Source: an uncultured Prevotellaceae bacterium
GTDB lineage: Bacteria > Bacteroidota > Bacteroidia > Bacteroidales > Bacteroidaceae
NCBI GenBank assembly: GCA_946406585.1
Contig: CAMJLI010000050.1
Coordinates: 1-11,456, forward strand
Length of the DNA: 11,456 nt
Direction of reading: 5' to 3'
Below the pieces are notes generated by a model. It worked only from the letters and a program-made list of their open reading frames with translations, was not told the origin of the DNA and made no database searches. The translations under genes and the position numbers were made by a program. Every line of letters begins with the position of its first letter. The first letter of the stretch is position 1. Below, piece after piece: positions 1 to 7,650 of this stretch.

Positions 1-20
1 TCAAAAAAAAGTCCTCTTAG

Positions 21-51
21 TTGGTCGTTTCATATAATCTTATTACTTTTG
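21..51 (+). promoter_or_regulatory. Bacteroidota-type promoter of tdk
   Basis: A TTG at 21-23 and TACTTTTG at 44-51 fit the Bacteroidota vegetative promoter (TTG, about 20 nt, TAnnTTTG) with 20 nt between the boxes. The box ends only 5 nt before the ATG at 57, so the expected transcription start falls almost on the start codon and the mRNA would be leaderless or nearly so. The boxes are seen; activity is inferred. Confidence 0.6.
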
Positions 52-56
52 CAATC

Positions 57-653
57 ATGATAAACGACAACCATTCAGGCGAGATACATCGTCCTGGCCG
101 AATAGAGGTAGTATGCGGCTCCATGTTCTCTGGCAAGACGGAGGAATTGATTCGCAGGGTGAAGCGTGCGGTTTTCGCCAAACAACGTGTAGAGATATTC
201 AAGCCATCCATAGACACGAGATATTCTGATGAGGAAGTGGTCAGCCATGACCGCAATGCCATACGCAGCACCATCGTGGACACTTCGGCATCCATCCTTT
301 TGCTGTCGTCGGACATTGACGTGGTGGGCATCGACGAGGCGCAGTTTCTCGACAATGGCCTTGTGGATGTATGCAATCAATTGGCCAATCGTGGAGTTCG
401 TGTGATTGTGGCTGGTCTCGACATGGACTTCAAAGGTGTTCCTTTCGGCCCCATGCCTGCACTTTGTGCCATAGCCGACGAGGTGACAAAGGTGCATGCC
501 ATCTGCGTGAAATGTGGTGCTTTGGCGTACGTGAGCCACCGTCTGGGAAACGAAGAGAAGCGCGTGCTGCTGGGTGAGAAAGAACAATATGAGCCACTCT
601 GCCGCGAATGCTATCGCAGAGCAACAGAAAAAGAACTCCCAAACAAGTCATAA
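57..653 (+). CDS. tdk: Thymidine kinase (type II, tetrameric TK1-like)
   Basis: Cytosolic enzyme of the pyrimidine salvage pathway that phosphorylates thymidine to dTMP with ATP. The product is 198 aa, normal for the family. It has a P-loop, GSMFSGKT, at residues 21-28, the GIDEAQF segment around residues 91-97 (D93, E94; the family's Mg-binding and catalytic acidic region), and two CxxC pairs (C150/C153 and C182/C185) that form the structural zinc site of TK1-type enzymes. All key residues are present, so it should be active. The frame stays open upstream to a TTG at 21, but I chose the ATG at 57 because the -7 box lies between them and because the N-terminus then resembles Bacteroides homologues as I recall them. 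The next gene starts 10 nt downstream, which suggests co-transcription. Confidence 0.95.
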   Translation: MINDNHSGEIHRPGRIEVVCGSMFSGKTEELIRRVKRAVFAKQRVEIFKPSIDTRYSDEEVVSHDRNAIRSTIVDTSASILLLSSDIDVVGIDEAQFLDNGLVDVCNQLANRGVRVIVAGLDMDFKGVPFGPMPALCAIADEVTKVHAICVKCGALAYVSHRLGNEEKRVLLGEKEQYEPLCRECYRRATEKELPNKS

Positions 654-663
654 CCCCACAACC

Positions 664-1848
664 ATGCTTGAAGGAAAGATTACATTCGACCGGTTGGCAA
701 GATGGATTATCATGGTTGCAATTGTAGTGGCAACCATCCTCCTCCTAAAAAAGCTGAGCAACGTGTTGTTGCCATTCTTCATAGGATGGTTTATAGCATA
801 CCTGCTCTACCCTTTGGTGAAATTCCTCCAATTCAGGATGCACCTGCGCTCACGCACTCTTTCCATCATTGTGGCATTTGTTTTTGTTGGCATTTTTGTG
901 GCTGGCGTGTTCTTCTTCATCATTCCTCCCATGGTGGAACAATTTGAACGCCTTGGACCACTCATCTTGAAGTATCTCAACCAACAATCGGCTTCAGGCG
1001 ACTTCTCTGCCATGATAAAGGATTGGCTAAACGACCATCGTGAAAAGGTGATGGAATTTCTGAGCAGTCGCGATTTCATTGAAGCTGTAAAGACTGCTGC
1101 ACCAAGTGTGTTTTCTGTGGTTGGCCAGACGGCAAGCATAGCTATCAGTGTGTTCGCCTCGTTTATTACATTATTATATACGTTCTTCATCCTGCTCGAT
1201 TATGAATACCTGACAGACAACTGGTTGAAAATCTTCCCAAAGAAGTCGAGACCTTTCTGGCAGGACTTGATGAAAGATGTGGAACGTGCTCTCAACAACT
1301 ACATCCGTGGACAAGGCCAAGTGGCATTTTGGATGGGCGTGATGTTCTCCTGCTGGTTTTGGGCCATTGGCCTTCCAATGCCCATAGGCATGGGCATCCT
1401 CATAGGCTTGATGGACATGGTGCCCTATTTGCATACTTTCGCCATCATCCCCACTGCTTTCCTCGCCATGCTCAAGGCTGCCGACACAGGCCAGAACTTT
1501 TGGGTGATTTTCGGTCTGGCAATGCTGGGATTCATCATCATACAAGTGATAACCGACATGTTCACCACCCCAAAGATAATGGGCTCAGCCATGGGGCTGA
1601 ACCCTGCCGTTTTGCTCCTTTCGCTGTCAATATGGGGTGCCCTGCTTGGATTCATCGGCTTGATAATAGCCCTTCCGTTGACCACTCTCATGATAGCCTA
1701 TTATCAACGCTATGTCACAAAAGAATTGGATGATGATATCCCAATAATTGTTGATTCACCACCACCAAGAGAGGATGAAACGTCCAAAAAAGAGCGAAAA
1801 CCGAAAATAATTCCTAAAACATTTGGCAAAACAAACAAAAAGGAGTAA
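664..1848 (+). CDS. AI-2E/PerM-family membrane transporter
   Basis: A 394-aa polytopic inner-membrane protein of the AI-2E (PerM/TqsA/YdiK) family. Members have been described as AI-2 exporters or ion antiporters, so the substrate here is unknown. About eight membrane segments are visible: two close together at the N-terminus (roughly residues 14-55), a third before a long soluble loop, one around the LLYTFFILLDYEYL stretch, and four in the C-terminal half. The last contains the family-typical GLNPAVLLLSLSIWGALLG region. A charged Lys/Glu/Pro-rich tail ends the protein. The frame is open back to an ATG at 574, inside tdk, but I prefer the ATG at 664, 10 nt after the tdk stop, because MLEGKITFDR is the usual N-terminus in related bacteria from memory. 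The stop codon forms part of the promoter of the following tRNA. Confidence 0.88.
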   Translation: MLEGKITFDRLARWIIMVAIVVATILLLKKLSNVLLPFFIGWFIAYLLYPLVKFLQFRMHLRSRTLSIIVAFVFVGIFVAGVFFFIIPPMVEQFERLGPLILKYLNQQSASGDFSAMIKDWLNDHREKVMEFLSSRDFIEAVKTAAPSVFSVVGQTASIAISVFASFITLLYTFFILLDYEYLTDNWLKIFPKKSRPFWQDLMKDVERALNNYIRGQGQVAFWMGVMFSCWFWAIGLPMPIGMGILIGLMDMVPYLHTFAIIPTAFLAMLKAADTGQNFWVIFGLAMLGFIIIQVITDMFTTPKIMGSAMGLNPAVLLLSLSIWGALLGFIGLIIALPLTTLMIAYYQRYVTKELDDDIPIIVDSPPPREDETSKKERKPKIIPKTFGKTNKKE

Positions 1849-1853
1849 CTTTG
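1822..1853 (+). promoter_or_regulatory. Promoter of tRNA-Lys, overlapping the upstream stop codon
   Basis: TTTG at 1822-1825 and TAACTTTG at 1846-1853, with 20 nt between them, match the Bacteroidota consensus closely. The TAA of the -7 box is also the stop codon of the AI-2E-family gene. Transcription would start about 25 nt before the mature tRNA, giving a short 5' leader for RNase P to remove. Confidence 0.75.
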
Positions 1854-1882
1854 CACTCGCTTTTCAAAAAAGCACAAACGGA

Positions 1883-1958
1883 GATCCGTTAGCTCAGTTG
1901 GTAGAGCACAACACTTTTAATGTTGGGGTCTTGGGTTCGAGCCCCAAACGGATCACCA
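1883..1958 (+). tRNA. tRNA-Lys (anticodon UUU), CCA encoded
   Basis: A full cloverleaf of 76 nt. The acceptor stem GATCCGT (1883-1889) pairs with ACGGATC (1948-1954). The D stem is GCTC/GAGC. The anticodon stem CAACA/TGTTG holds the loop CTTTTAA with anticodon TTT at 1916-1918. The T stem TTGGG/CCCAA holds the loop TTCGAGC. Discriminator A1955 is followed by an encoded CCA. It reads AAA and AAG lysine codons. All stems pair without mismatch, so nothing suggests a pseudogene. Confidence 0.97.
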
Positions 1959-1966
1959 GGACATCT

Positions 1967-2000
1967 AAATCCTTGGAACTTGAATTAGTTTCAAGGATTT
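1967..2000 (+). terminator. Probable intrinsic terminator of tRNA-Lys
   Basis: The arm at 1967-1980 pairs with 1987-2000 over 14 bp, with one G-U wobble (1976/1991), around a 6-nt loop. It begins 8 nt after the tRNA CCA end. The bases after it are A/T-rich but not a clean T run, so termination is inferred. The position and stem length make it convincing as the tRNA 3' boundary, and it separates the housekeeping part from the polysaccharide cluster. Confidence 0.65.
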
Positions 2001-2034
2001 ATATTATCTATTTCAACAACAAGGCTTTTCTATC

Positions 2035-4032
2035 ATGAAAAAGACAACTTCAGCCATCATTATTCTTGCAATATCCATCGTTTACATTCTCACCATTTCA
2101 ATGCAAACGATTTGCGGCAATCATTCATTGAGAATATCGACTGGTGTCTGCCAGGGTGACCAGTCAAGGCCATTCGATTTTGTAAATGGCAATCCTGGAG
2201 TTGTCGTCATCAACAAAATCCCAGAAAAAATCACGACAGACGATGTAAAAAACGCATTCACCGTAAGCCCGCTTTATCCTAATGCCCCAAATGGGCAGAC
2301 CGATGCGCCCCACCTATGGACAGCTTCAGAAATAGGATTGCAAGATGGAAGCATGCAAGATGTTGGCGTAGCCAACACCAGAGCCATACGTTCAGCCTTG
2401 ACAAATGACAATTGCATCGGCTTCAAACTTGACAAGATTTACAATGTGAAATTGGGTGCTGGCGGCGTGGTGGGCCATCCAGAATCATTCAAGAAAAATG
2501 CAATAGTGCTGCCTCGCGACTTTGTGATAGACGGAGAGGTTGACGGCAAAGCAACAGGTGGTTTCCACATGGACAACAACCTGTTTTACACGGAGTATTC
2601 ACTCAACATGCGCAAAGTGCATGTCACATGCAGCAGAAAGGACAATTACAAATCCATATACATCAACACCACACGAGGCATTGACCAGTTGCAATTTACA
2701 GGATGTGTGTTCGACTATGGATACAACATCTTTATCGACTCCCCCGATGTCAATCCATTGGATGACAAAAACTTTCCTGTGAAGAGCAATTACATAAACC
2801 ACATATACGTGGATGGATGTACGTTCAGAGGACCACATTCATTGGAAGGATTGGACATAAGGGTGGTGAAATCTTGCAGGTTCATAAACAACAAATTTAC
2901 AGATTTCTCGGTTTGTCCGCTGACTTTCGGCACAAACAACAAGTCGAAATATGCCCAAACAAAGGTATATATGTCATGCCCCATATACATAGCAGGCAAT
3001 ACGTTTGAAGGCAACAATTATGTTTACAAGTCGAGATATACCAACACAGGCAACAATGTCTATTGTTGTGCCTTCCTTATTGAAAACGGCGTTGTGTATG
3101 CACTGCAAAACAGCATCAAGAACATTGTATCCGGACGTGCTTCATTCAAATATAAAGGTGGCGAGTATGTAAACATACCCGAGACATACGATGCCTACCT
3201 GAGTTGCCAACAAGTATATTTCACAAACAATATCGTAAAGAATATTGCCCGATTCACAAGCAATCGTTTTGAAGTGGGAATTATCAAATCAAAGAACATC
3301 AACATGGGTTTTGTCAAGGGAGGGAAACCCGAACGAGAATTGATCCGTTACTACAAGAACAACAAGTATTCACTTGATTGCAAGGAACTTAGGCGAATGT
3401 GGCAACAGAGGGATTATAATTCACAAAGAGACTACTTCCCCAACAGGGACACATCAGACCGCGACTATAAAGACGAGAAAGAATATGACAAGTCGTTGGT
3501 TGTAGACGAGAGAATACTGTCATTGACCTTAAGCCCTTCTGTTGTCACAAAATTTGTATTTAACGAAGTGACATTCTCTAACAATTCATTAGATGCTGGC
3601 GAAGGCAGCATTTCGGGCACCCTCTCTTCAAATCCTTGGCATACAAAAAGTCTCACACTTTGCAACAATACATTCAAGTCAAAATACATAACTTCCGGTG
3701 CTTCAGGAAAACAAAATGGCTGGCGCTTGATTACCAACGCAAAATATCGAGAAAATAGAGAGGCATTATTTGTGACATATCTGAAGAGGAAACATGGGAA
3801 AACCGCACTGACAATAACAGGCAACAAATTCATAGGCATGGGAAAAGTGCCCATTTGTCTTCTTATAAACCAATACTCAGCAGATGAAGGCGACAACACC
3901 AAGTCTGCTGCAAGAGGCGACATCCAAAAAGTACAAGGCAACACATGCCCCAATGGTTCAACAATAGTTCTTACAAGGTATCAAAGAATAGCAAAAAACG
4001 GTACGCCAATAGCGACATACAGGGAATGGTAA
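2035..4032 (+). CDS. Secreted right-handed beta-helix-like protein, function unknown
   Basis: A 665-aa protein I cannot assign to a named family. It starts with a lysine pair and a hydrophobic stretch (residues about 6-24), which suggests an export signal; the sequence before C27 does not fit a good lipobox. Around residues 109-122 the DVGVANTRAIRSAL segment resembles the entry of pectate-lyase-type beta-helices. From about 220 to 600 a loose unit recurs: hydrophobic, two residues, Asn or Cys, one residue, Phe or Val. Examples are FTGCVF (221), VDGCTF (259), FINNKF (283), IAGNTF (319), FTNNIV (396), FSNNSL (514), LCNNTF (542) and ITGNKF (594). These Asn-rich turns are typical of right-handed parallel beta-helices, the fold of polysaccharide lyases, epimerases such as AlgG, and some binding proteins. 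A charged, RDY-rich insert lies at 457-486. Standing next to an MBOAT module suggests a glycan substrate. No clear promoter is seen upstream. Confidence 0.72.
   Translation: MKKTTSAIIILAISIVYILTISMQTICGNHSLRISTGVCQGDQSRPFDFVNGNPGVVVINKIPEKITTDDVKNAFTVSPLYPNAPNGQTDAPHLWTASEIGLQDGSMQDVGVANTRAIRSALTNDNCIGFKLDKIYNVKLGAGGVVGHPESFKKNAIVLPRDFVIDGEVDGKATGGFHMDNNLFYTEYSLNMRKVHVTCSRKDNYKSIYINTTRGIDQLQFTGCVFDYGYNIFIDSPDVNPLDDKNFPVKSNYINHIYVDGCTFRGPHSLEGLDIRVVKSCRFINNKFTDFSVCPLTFGTNNKSKYAQTKVYMSCPIYIAGNTFEGNNYVYKSRYTNTGNNVYCCAFLIENGVVYALQNSIKNIVSGRASFKYKGGEYVNIPETYDAYLSCQQVYFTNNIVKNIARFTSNRFEVGIIKSKNINMGFVKGGKPERELIRYYKNNKYSLDCKELRRMWQQRDYNSQRDYFPNRDTSDRDYKDEKEYDKSLVVDERILSLTLSPSVVTKFVFNEVTFSNNSLDAGEGSISGTLSSNPWHTKSLTLCNNTFKSKYITSGASGKQNGWRLITNAKYRENREALFVTYLKRKHGKTALTITGNKFIGMGKVPICLLINQYSADEGDNTKSAARGDIQKVQGNTCPNGSTIVLTRYQRIAKNGTPIATYREW
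3403..3492 (+). repeat. RDY-rich charged insert within the beta-helix protein
   Basis: Codons 457-486 of the beta-helix gene encode a hydrophilic stretch in which Arg-Asp-Tyr occurs at residues 459-461, 465-467 and 476-478, with related NRD (470-472) and EYD (483-485) units between or after. It lacks the hydrophobic and Asn pattern of the flanking coils, so it is probably a loop or linker projecting from the helix. The repeat is short and imperfect at both DNA and protein level. Confidence 0.55.
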
Positions 4033-4074
4033 GGAAAGAGTTATCTGGTTTTGTTTTGAATTCCTACTTATAAT

Positions 4075-4105
4075 TTTGCTTTTCTCTTGTTTCTTCGTAA
4101 CTTTG
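4075..4105 (+). promoter_or_regulatory. Consensus promoter of the O-acylation operon
   Basis: TTTG at 4075-4078, a 19-nt spacer and TAACTTTG at 4098-4105 match the Bacteroidota consensus perfectly. The 11 bases GTAACTTTGCA are identical to those at the tRNA-Lys promoter. The predicted transcript has a leader of about 70 nt before the ATG at 4184. A second -7-like TAATTTTG at 4071-4078 overlaps the -33 region but has no well-spaced partner. Confidence 0.75.
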
Positions 4106-4120
4106 CAGCCGATTGTGCCA

Positions 4121-4141
4121 TTGAGCAGGCCAGCCTGCCAA
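4121..4141 (+). promoter_or_regulatory. Hairpin in the leader of the MBOAT gene
   Basis: GCAGG (4125-4129) pairs with CCTGC (4134-4138) around a 4-nt loop. TTG (4121-4123) pairs with CAA (4139-4141) across one bulged A. The structure lies in the predicted 5' leader, about 40 nt before the start codon. There is no T run after it, so it is not an obvious terminator. A role in mRNA stability or translation is speculative. Confidence 0.4.
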
Positions 4142-4183
4142 GAGAGTTGCCATATAGGCTTCATCATAGTCATTTGAATAAGT

Positions 4184-5599
4184 ATGATTTACAACTCTTT
4201 CAATTTCATCACCATATTTCCACTGATATTCTTGCTTTATTACGCGATTCCAGCCAAGTATCTCAAGGCAAGAAATCTGTACTTGTTGATTTCCAGCTAC
4301 TTGCTATACATGCAATGGAAGCCGTCCTATGCCCTCGTTCTTCTTGGGGTAACAGTTGTAACATACTTCACAGCACTCTTTTTGGAGAAAGCCAAGAACC
4401 ATAAAATCATACTTGCATCGGGAGTTGTGCTGTCTGTCCTCCCCCTCCTTTTTTTCAAGTATTTCGGATTCGTCAACGAAAACATCCACGACCTATTGTC
4501 CATGTGCGGCCTACACTACCAACTTGCAGGACTCAACTGGGCAATACCCATAGGAATATCCTTTTTCACCTTTCAGGCCCTAAGCTATATATTTGACGTA
4601 CATTACAAGAAAATAGAAGCGGAACACAATTTTCTCATCTATGCCTTGTATGTTTCGTTCTTCCCTTCCATTCTCTCCGGCCCCATCAACAAGGCTTCCT
4701 TGGTGATACCTCAATTGAAAAACCTACGCAAGCATTTTGACTATCCCAAAGCAGTAGAAGGACTGAAAATGCTGCTATGGGGAATGTTCATGAAAGTAGT
4801 GGTGGCCGACCGCTTGACACTATATGTAGACCTCGTGTTTCAATATTACAACATATACTCAGGTGCCACCTGTCTTTTGGCAAGTTTCTTCTACACCATC
4901 CAGATATACGCTGACTTTGGCGGCTATTCCCTCATGGCCATAGGAGTGGGAAAAACTCTTGGTTTCGAGTTGACAGAGAATTTTCATCGTCCATATTTCT
5001 CATACAGTGTGACAAACTTCTGGAGGCGCTGGCACATTTCCCTTTCCACCTGGCTCAAGGACTACATATATATTCCCTTGGGTGGCAGCAGATGCAGCAA
5101 AGCCCGCAACTACTGGAACATTTTCGTGACATTTTTGGTTAGTGGCTTCTGGCACGGAGCCAACTGGACCTTTATCATATGGGGTGTCATGCACGGCATA
5201 CTGCAAATAATAGAGAAGGCAACAGGACAAAACAAATGTGAATACGGAAGTTTCGGCAAAGGTGTAAAAATCATCATTACGTTCATATTGGTCAACTTCG
5301 CCTGGATTTTTTTCCGCTGTCCCACGCTTGGCGATGCCTGCGGAATACTCTCCCGCATTTTCGACTTCAACTTGTATAACAAGATTTACCTGTCAGATGC
5401 CCCCAATTCCATATTGACAGCCATGTCTGTGGTCATCTTGTTGTTGAAAGACTTGCGCGATGAGTTCTTCCCCGACCGCATACCCTTGATGAACAACAAG
5501 CGAACCATAGTGAGATGGTGTACATACATCATGCTTATTTTCACCATACTTCTCACAGGGGCTTTCAATGCCGACCAGTTCATATATGCCAATTTTTAA
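4184..5599 (+). CDS. MBOAT-family O-acyltransferase (AlgI-like)
   Basis: A 471-aa polytopic inner-membrane protein of the membrane-bound O-acyltransferase family (AlgI, PatA, DltB). Such proteins move acyl groups, usually acetyl, across the membrane so that a partner can attach them to a polysaccharide. The family's core segments are all visible: IPIGISFFTFQALSYIFDV, SFFPSILSGPI, IYADFGGYSLMAIG, a WRRWHISLSTWLKDYIYIPLGG region with H284, and SGFWHGANW with the conserved catalytic His at 324. P. aeruginosa AlgI has its essential His at about the same place, and the length fits too. Hydrophobic helices fill the N-terminal third and the C-terminus. The next gene begins 6 nt after the stop and encodes the expected SGNH-like partner, so the two very likely work as a pair. 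The sugar acceptor cannot be read from the sequence. Confidence 0.93.
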   Translation: MIYNSFNFITIFPLIFLLYYAIPAKYLKARNLYLLISSYLLYMQWKPSYALVLLGVTVVTYFTALFLEKAKNHKIILASGVVLSVLPLLFFKYFGFVNENIHDLLSMCGLHYQLAGLNWAIPIGISFFTFQALSYIFDVHYKKIEAEHNFLIYALYVSFFPSILSGPINKASLVIPQLKNLRKHFDYPKAVEGLKMLLWGMFMKVVVADRLTLYVDLVFQYYNIYSGATCLLASFFYTIQIYADFGGYSLMAIGVGKTLGFELTENFHRPYFSYSVTNFWRRWHISLSTWLKDYIYIPLGGSRCSKARNYWNIFVTFLVSGFWHGANWTFIIWGVMHGILQIIEKATGQNKCEYGSFGKGVKIIITFILVNFAWIFFRCPTLGDACGILSRIFDFNLYNKIYLSDAPNSILTAMSVVILLLKDLRDEFFPDRIPLMNNKRTIVRWCTYIMLIFTILLTGAFNADQFIYANF

Positions 5600-5605
5600 G
5601 AAGAC

Positions 5606-6514
5606 ATGAAGAAATACTTGCTCAAGATATTGTTGCTGTTTGCCATAGTGGCTGTCGGAGACATCCTTTTCGGAACATGCATGAAGCATGTCTATGGTTC
5701 AATAAAATCAGGAGGTCAAAGGCGCAACAACTATATTGCCAACGAAATGAAGGCCGACCTTGTGGTTTTTGGCTCTTCAAGGGCACTTAGCCATTACAAC
5801 ACTAAATTGTTGCAGGACTCACTCGGAATGACCTGCTTCAATTGTGGAGAAGATGGAAACGGCATCCTGTTGGACTATGGCCGGCTGTGGATGCTCAAAA
5901 AACGTTATACGCCAAAGACCATCATTGTGGACATAACTCCAAGTTTCGACTTGTTGAAGTCAAAAGATGGGATGAACATGGAATGGCTAAGACCTTTTTA
6001 TGATTACGATGGCATAAAAGAAATATTCCATGATTTGGACAGCAATGAGAAATACAAGATGCTTTCGTCTTGCTACAAATACAATTCGTTTTTCTTCATG
6101 AGGATTGCATCATATCTTTTTAATGACAAGCTGGAAGACCAAGGAAATGGTTTTATTCCAAACAAAGGAACCATGAACCCTAAAAAAAAGAACATACTAA
6201 AAGACCTCCCCATAGAATATGACAGCTTGAAAATTGAATATTTGAACAAGTTCATCAACTTGGCCAGCGATTCAAAATTATATTTTATCATATCACCCGT
6301 ATGGTATGACATTAGAGATAAGCGAGAGGAGGAAATAGCGTCATTAAAGACCATATGCGAAAAAAAAGGCATCCCATTGATAGACTTCACCAATGATTTG
6401 AAATTCATTGGCAAAGACTCTCTTTTTCATAATGGCACCCATTTGAACAACAAAGGTGCTGACGAGTTTTCAAAAGACATTGTCAGGATAATCCGCCAAT
6501 CAACAACACAATAG
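5606..6514 (+). CDS. Membrane-anchored SGNH-like protein, partner of the MBOAT acyltransferase
   Basis: A 302-aa protein with one N-terminal membrane segment (residues about 4-24), so most of it should lie in the periplasm. Block I of the SGNH fold appears as VVFGSSRAL, with S57/S58 as candidate nucleophiles. FNCGEDGNG nearby offers the Gly and Asn of blocks II and III. THLNNKGADEFS near the C-terminus carries the block V His, H279. The usual Asp three residues before that His is Asn here (N276). In MBOAT systems such proteins (AlgJ/AlgX, PatB, DltD) take the acyl group from the membrane protein and place it on the glycan, or support that step. Spacing of 6 nt from the MBOAT gene supports this pairing. 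Full-length homologues vary widely, so the family name remains open. Confidence 0.78.
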   Translation: MKKYLLKILLLFAIVAVGDILFGTCMKHVYGSIKSGGQRRNNYIANEMKADLVVFGSSRALSHYNTKLLQDSLGMTCFNCGEDGNGILLDYGRLWMLKKRYTPKTIIVDITPSFDLLKSKDGMNMEWLRPFYDYDGIKEIFHDLDSNEKYKMLSSCYKYNSFFFMRIASYLFNDKLEDQGNGFIPNKGTMNPKKKNILKDLPIEYDSLKIEYLNKFINLASDSKLYFIISPVWYDIRDKREEEIASLKTICEKKGIPLIDFTNDLKFIGKDSLFHNGTHLNNKGADEFSKDIVRIIRQSTTQ

Positions 6515-6557
6515 TCTTTTATATTCAGTAAATGGTTTTCACCAAACAAAAAGTCAC

Positions 6558-7523
6558 ATGCAAACACCTTCCATACCAAACCAGCGCAAAGCATGGATTG
6601 ATGCTCTGAGAGCCATGGCCATATTAATGGTATTGTATGGTCATCATGCAGGCTGCATAACGTTTTTTGCATTTGCCAACCCTGTTAAAATGCCATTGTT
6701 TTTTGCATTGTCTGGATATTTGTTCAAGATAAAGCCTGGAGGCGACGGCGCATTTTTCAAGAAATTGTTCACTGGAGTTGTTGTTCCCTGGTTGTGTCTC
6801 GGCGCGCTCCCCATTGCACTATCTTTTCCCATCAATGGCTTCGAACACGCCATGGCATCCCTTAAAAGGGTGCTGGTGGGCTTGGATTTATGGTTCATGC
6901 CATGCTTCATAGTCTCTGAAGCCATTTTCTACTATCTCTTGAAATGGAGCAAGGGCAAAACAATTCTGCTGGCGGTTTTCTGCATCCTGGCATCAATAAT
7001 AGGACATATCATGAAATACAACCATCAGTTGGACTTTTTCATGATAAACATAGCATTAACAGTTCAGATGTATTTTATGTTTGGACATTTCATAAGAAAA
7101 TATGAATCAAGCATAAAGCCCCATGCTCTTGGAATAGGCCTTGCCTTGCTTGTTGCATATTTCCTGATAGGCATCATCTTCTATCCCAATAGTGGAATGG
7201 ATGTGCACTATGCTCTCTATCGCTCTTTGCCCATTGGACTTTGCATGGCATTCATTGGACTTGCAGCTTTGTTCATGCTTGCCCCCCAACTCAGCAATTA
7301 CCCGAAGTGGATATCCTTGGTTGGTCGCAACACCTTGGTCATATACATGTTTGAACGATATACCATCATGCCGGCAGAATTGCTATATGATTTCCATAAC
7401 AATCCTTATTGGATGACATCATTTGCCACATTGCTGTTCATGATATGGACTTGCCTGTTTTGCATTGGGGTTTCATGGATTCTTCATCGTTATGCCCCAT
7501 GGGTGACAGGAGGGCGTTATTAA
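6558..7523 (+). CDS. Acyltransferase-3 family membrane acyltransferase
   Basis: A 321-aa integral membrane protein of the acyltransferase-3 family (OafA, WecH, NolL type), which O-acylates sugars in surface glycans or small carbohydrates. The N-terminal signature is intact: WIDALRAMAILMVLYGHH contains the R-X10-H pattern formed by R18 and H29. A MPLFFALSGYLFK segment, also typical, follows. About ten hydrophobic helices continue to the end, and there is no C-terminal SGNH domain of the kind found in long OafA proteins. The gene lies 43 nt after the SGNH gene with no promoter seen between them, so it is probably the third gene of the same operon. Together with the MBOAT pair, it means two unrelated acylation routes act in one cluster. 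The donor and acceptor are unknown. Confidence 0.9.
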   Translation: MQTPSIPNQRKAWIDALRAMAILMVLYGHHAGCITFFAFANPVKMPLFFALSGYLFKIKPGGDGAFFKKLFTGVVVPWLCLGALPIALSFPINGFEHAMASLKRVLVGLDLWFMPCFIVSEAIFYYLLKWSKGKTILLAVFCILASIIGHIMKYNHQLDFFMINIALTVQMYFMFGHFIRKYESSIKPHALGIGLALLVAYFLIGIIFYPNSGMDVHYALYRSLPIGLCMAFIGLAALFMLAPQLSNYPKWISLVGRNTLVIYMFERYTIMPAELLYDFHNNPYWMTSFATLLFMIWTCLFCIGVSWILHRYAPWVTGGRY

Positions 7524-7587
7524 CCCATTTTGGTCAAATAAGTTGGCAAAAAGCATCAGCAAATTGCAAATAAATGCCATTAACAAG

Positions 7588-7624
7588 TTGCAAGAAAACG
7601 AATTCGTTATGTTTTTTCGTGCAA
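7588..7624 (+). terminator. Inverted repeat after the acyltransferase gene, possible terminator
   Basis: TTGCA (7588-7592) can pair with TGCAA (7620-7624), and GAAAAC inside it with a T-rich GTTTTTTC, leaving small mismatches. The loop contains the perfect 12-base palindrome AACGAATTCGTT (7597-7608). Six T's follow the palindrome. It sits about 65 nt after the stop at 7523, a plausible place to end the upstream transcript, but neither fold is strong. Confidence 0.35.
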
Positions 7625-7650
7625 CAACATGATAATTGCAATATATTGTC

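Noticed and set aside
75..587. 170-codon minus-strand ORF opposite tdk
   Set aside because: It is antisense to a complete thymidine kinase gene with all motifs intact; the same reasoning removes the other minus-strand ORFs, including 10353-11036.
574..663. Longer N-terminus for the AI-2E-family protein starting at 574
   Set aside because: It would overlap tdk by 80 bases and add a polar stretch not expected in the family; the ATG at 664 fits better.
1883..1958. tRNA-Lys as an integration site of a genomic island
   Set aside because: I found no second copy of the tRNA 3' end in the window and no integrase gene; the neighbourhood alone does not support it.
1823..2038. 71-codon + strand ORF across the tRNA region
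   Set aside because: It runs through the end of the AI-2E-family gene, the whole tRNA-Lys and its terminator; it has no protein-like features.
4033..4074. Terminator after the beta-helix gene
   Set aside because: Only a 5-bp match (AGGAA/TTCCT) with a very long loop is present, which is too weak.
4087..4404. 105-codon + strand ORF overlapping the MBOAT start
   Set aside because: It begins inside the promoter and then lies out of frame within the well-supported MBOAT gene; its product has no recognisable pattern.
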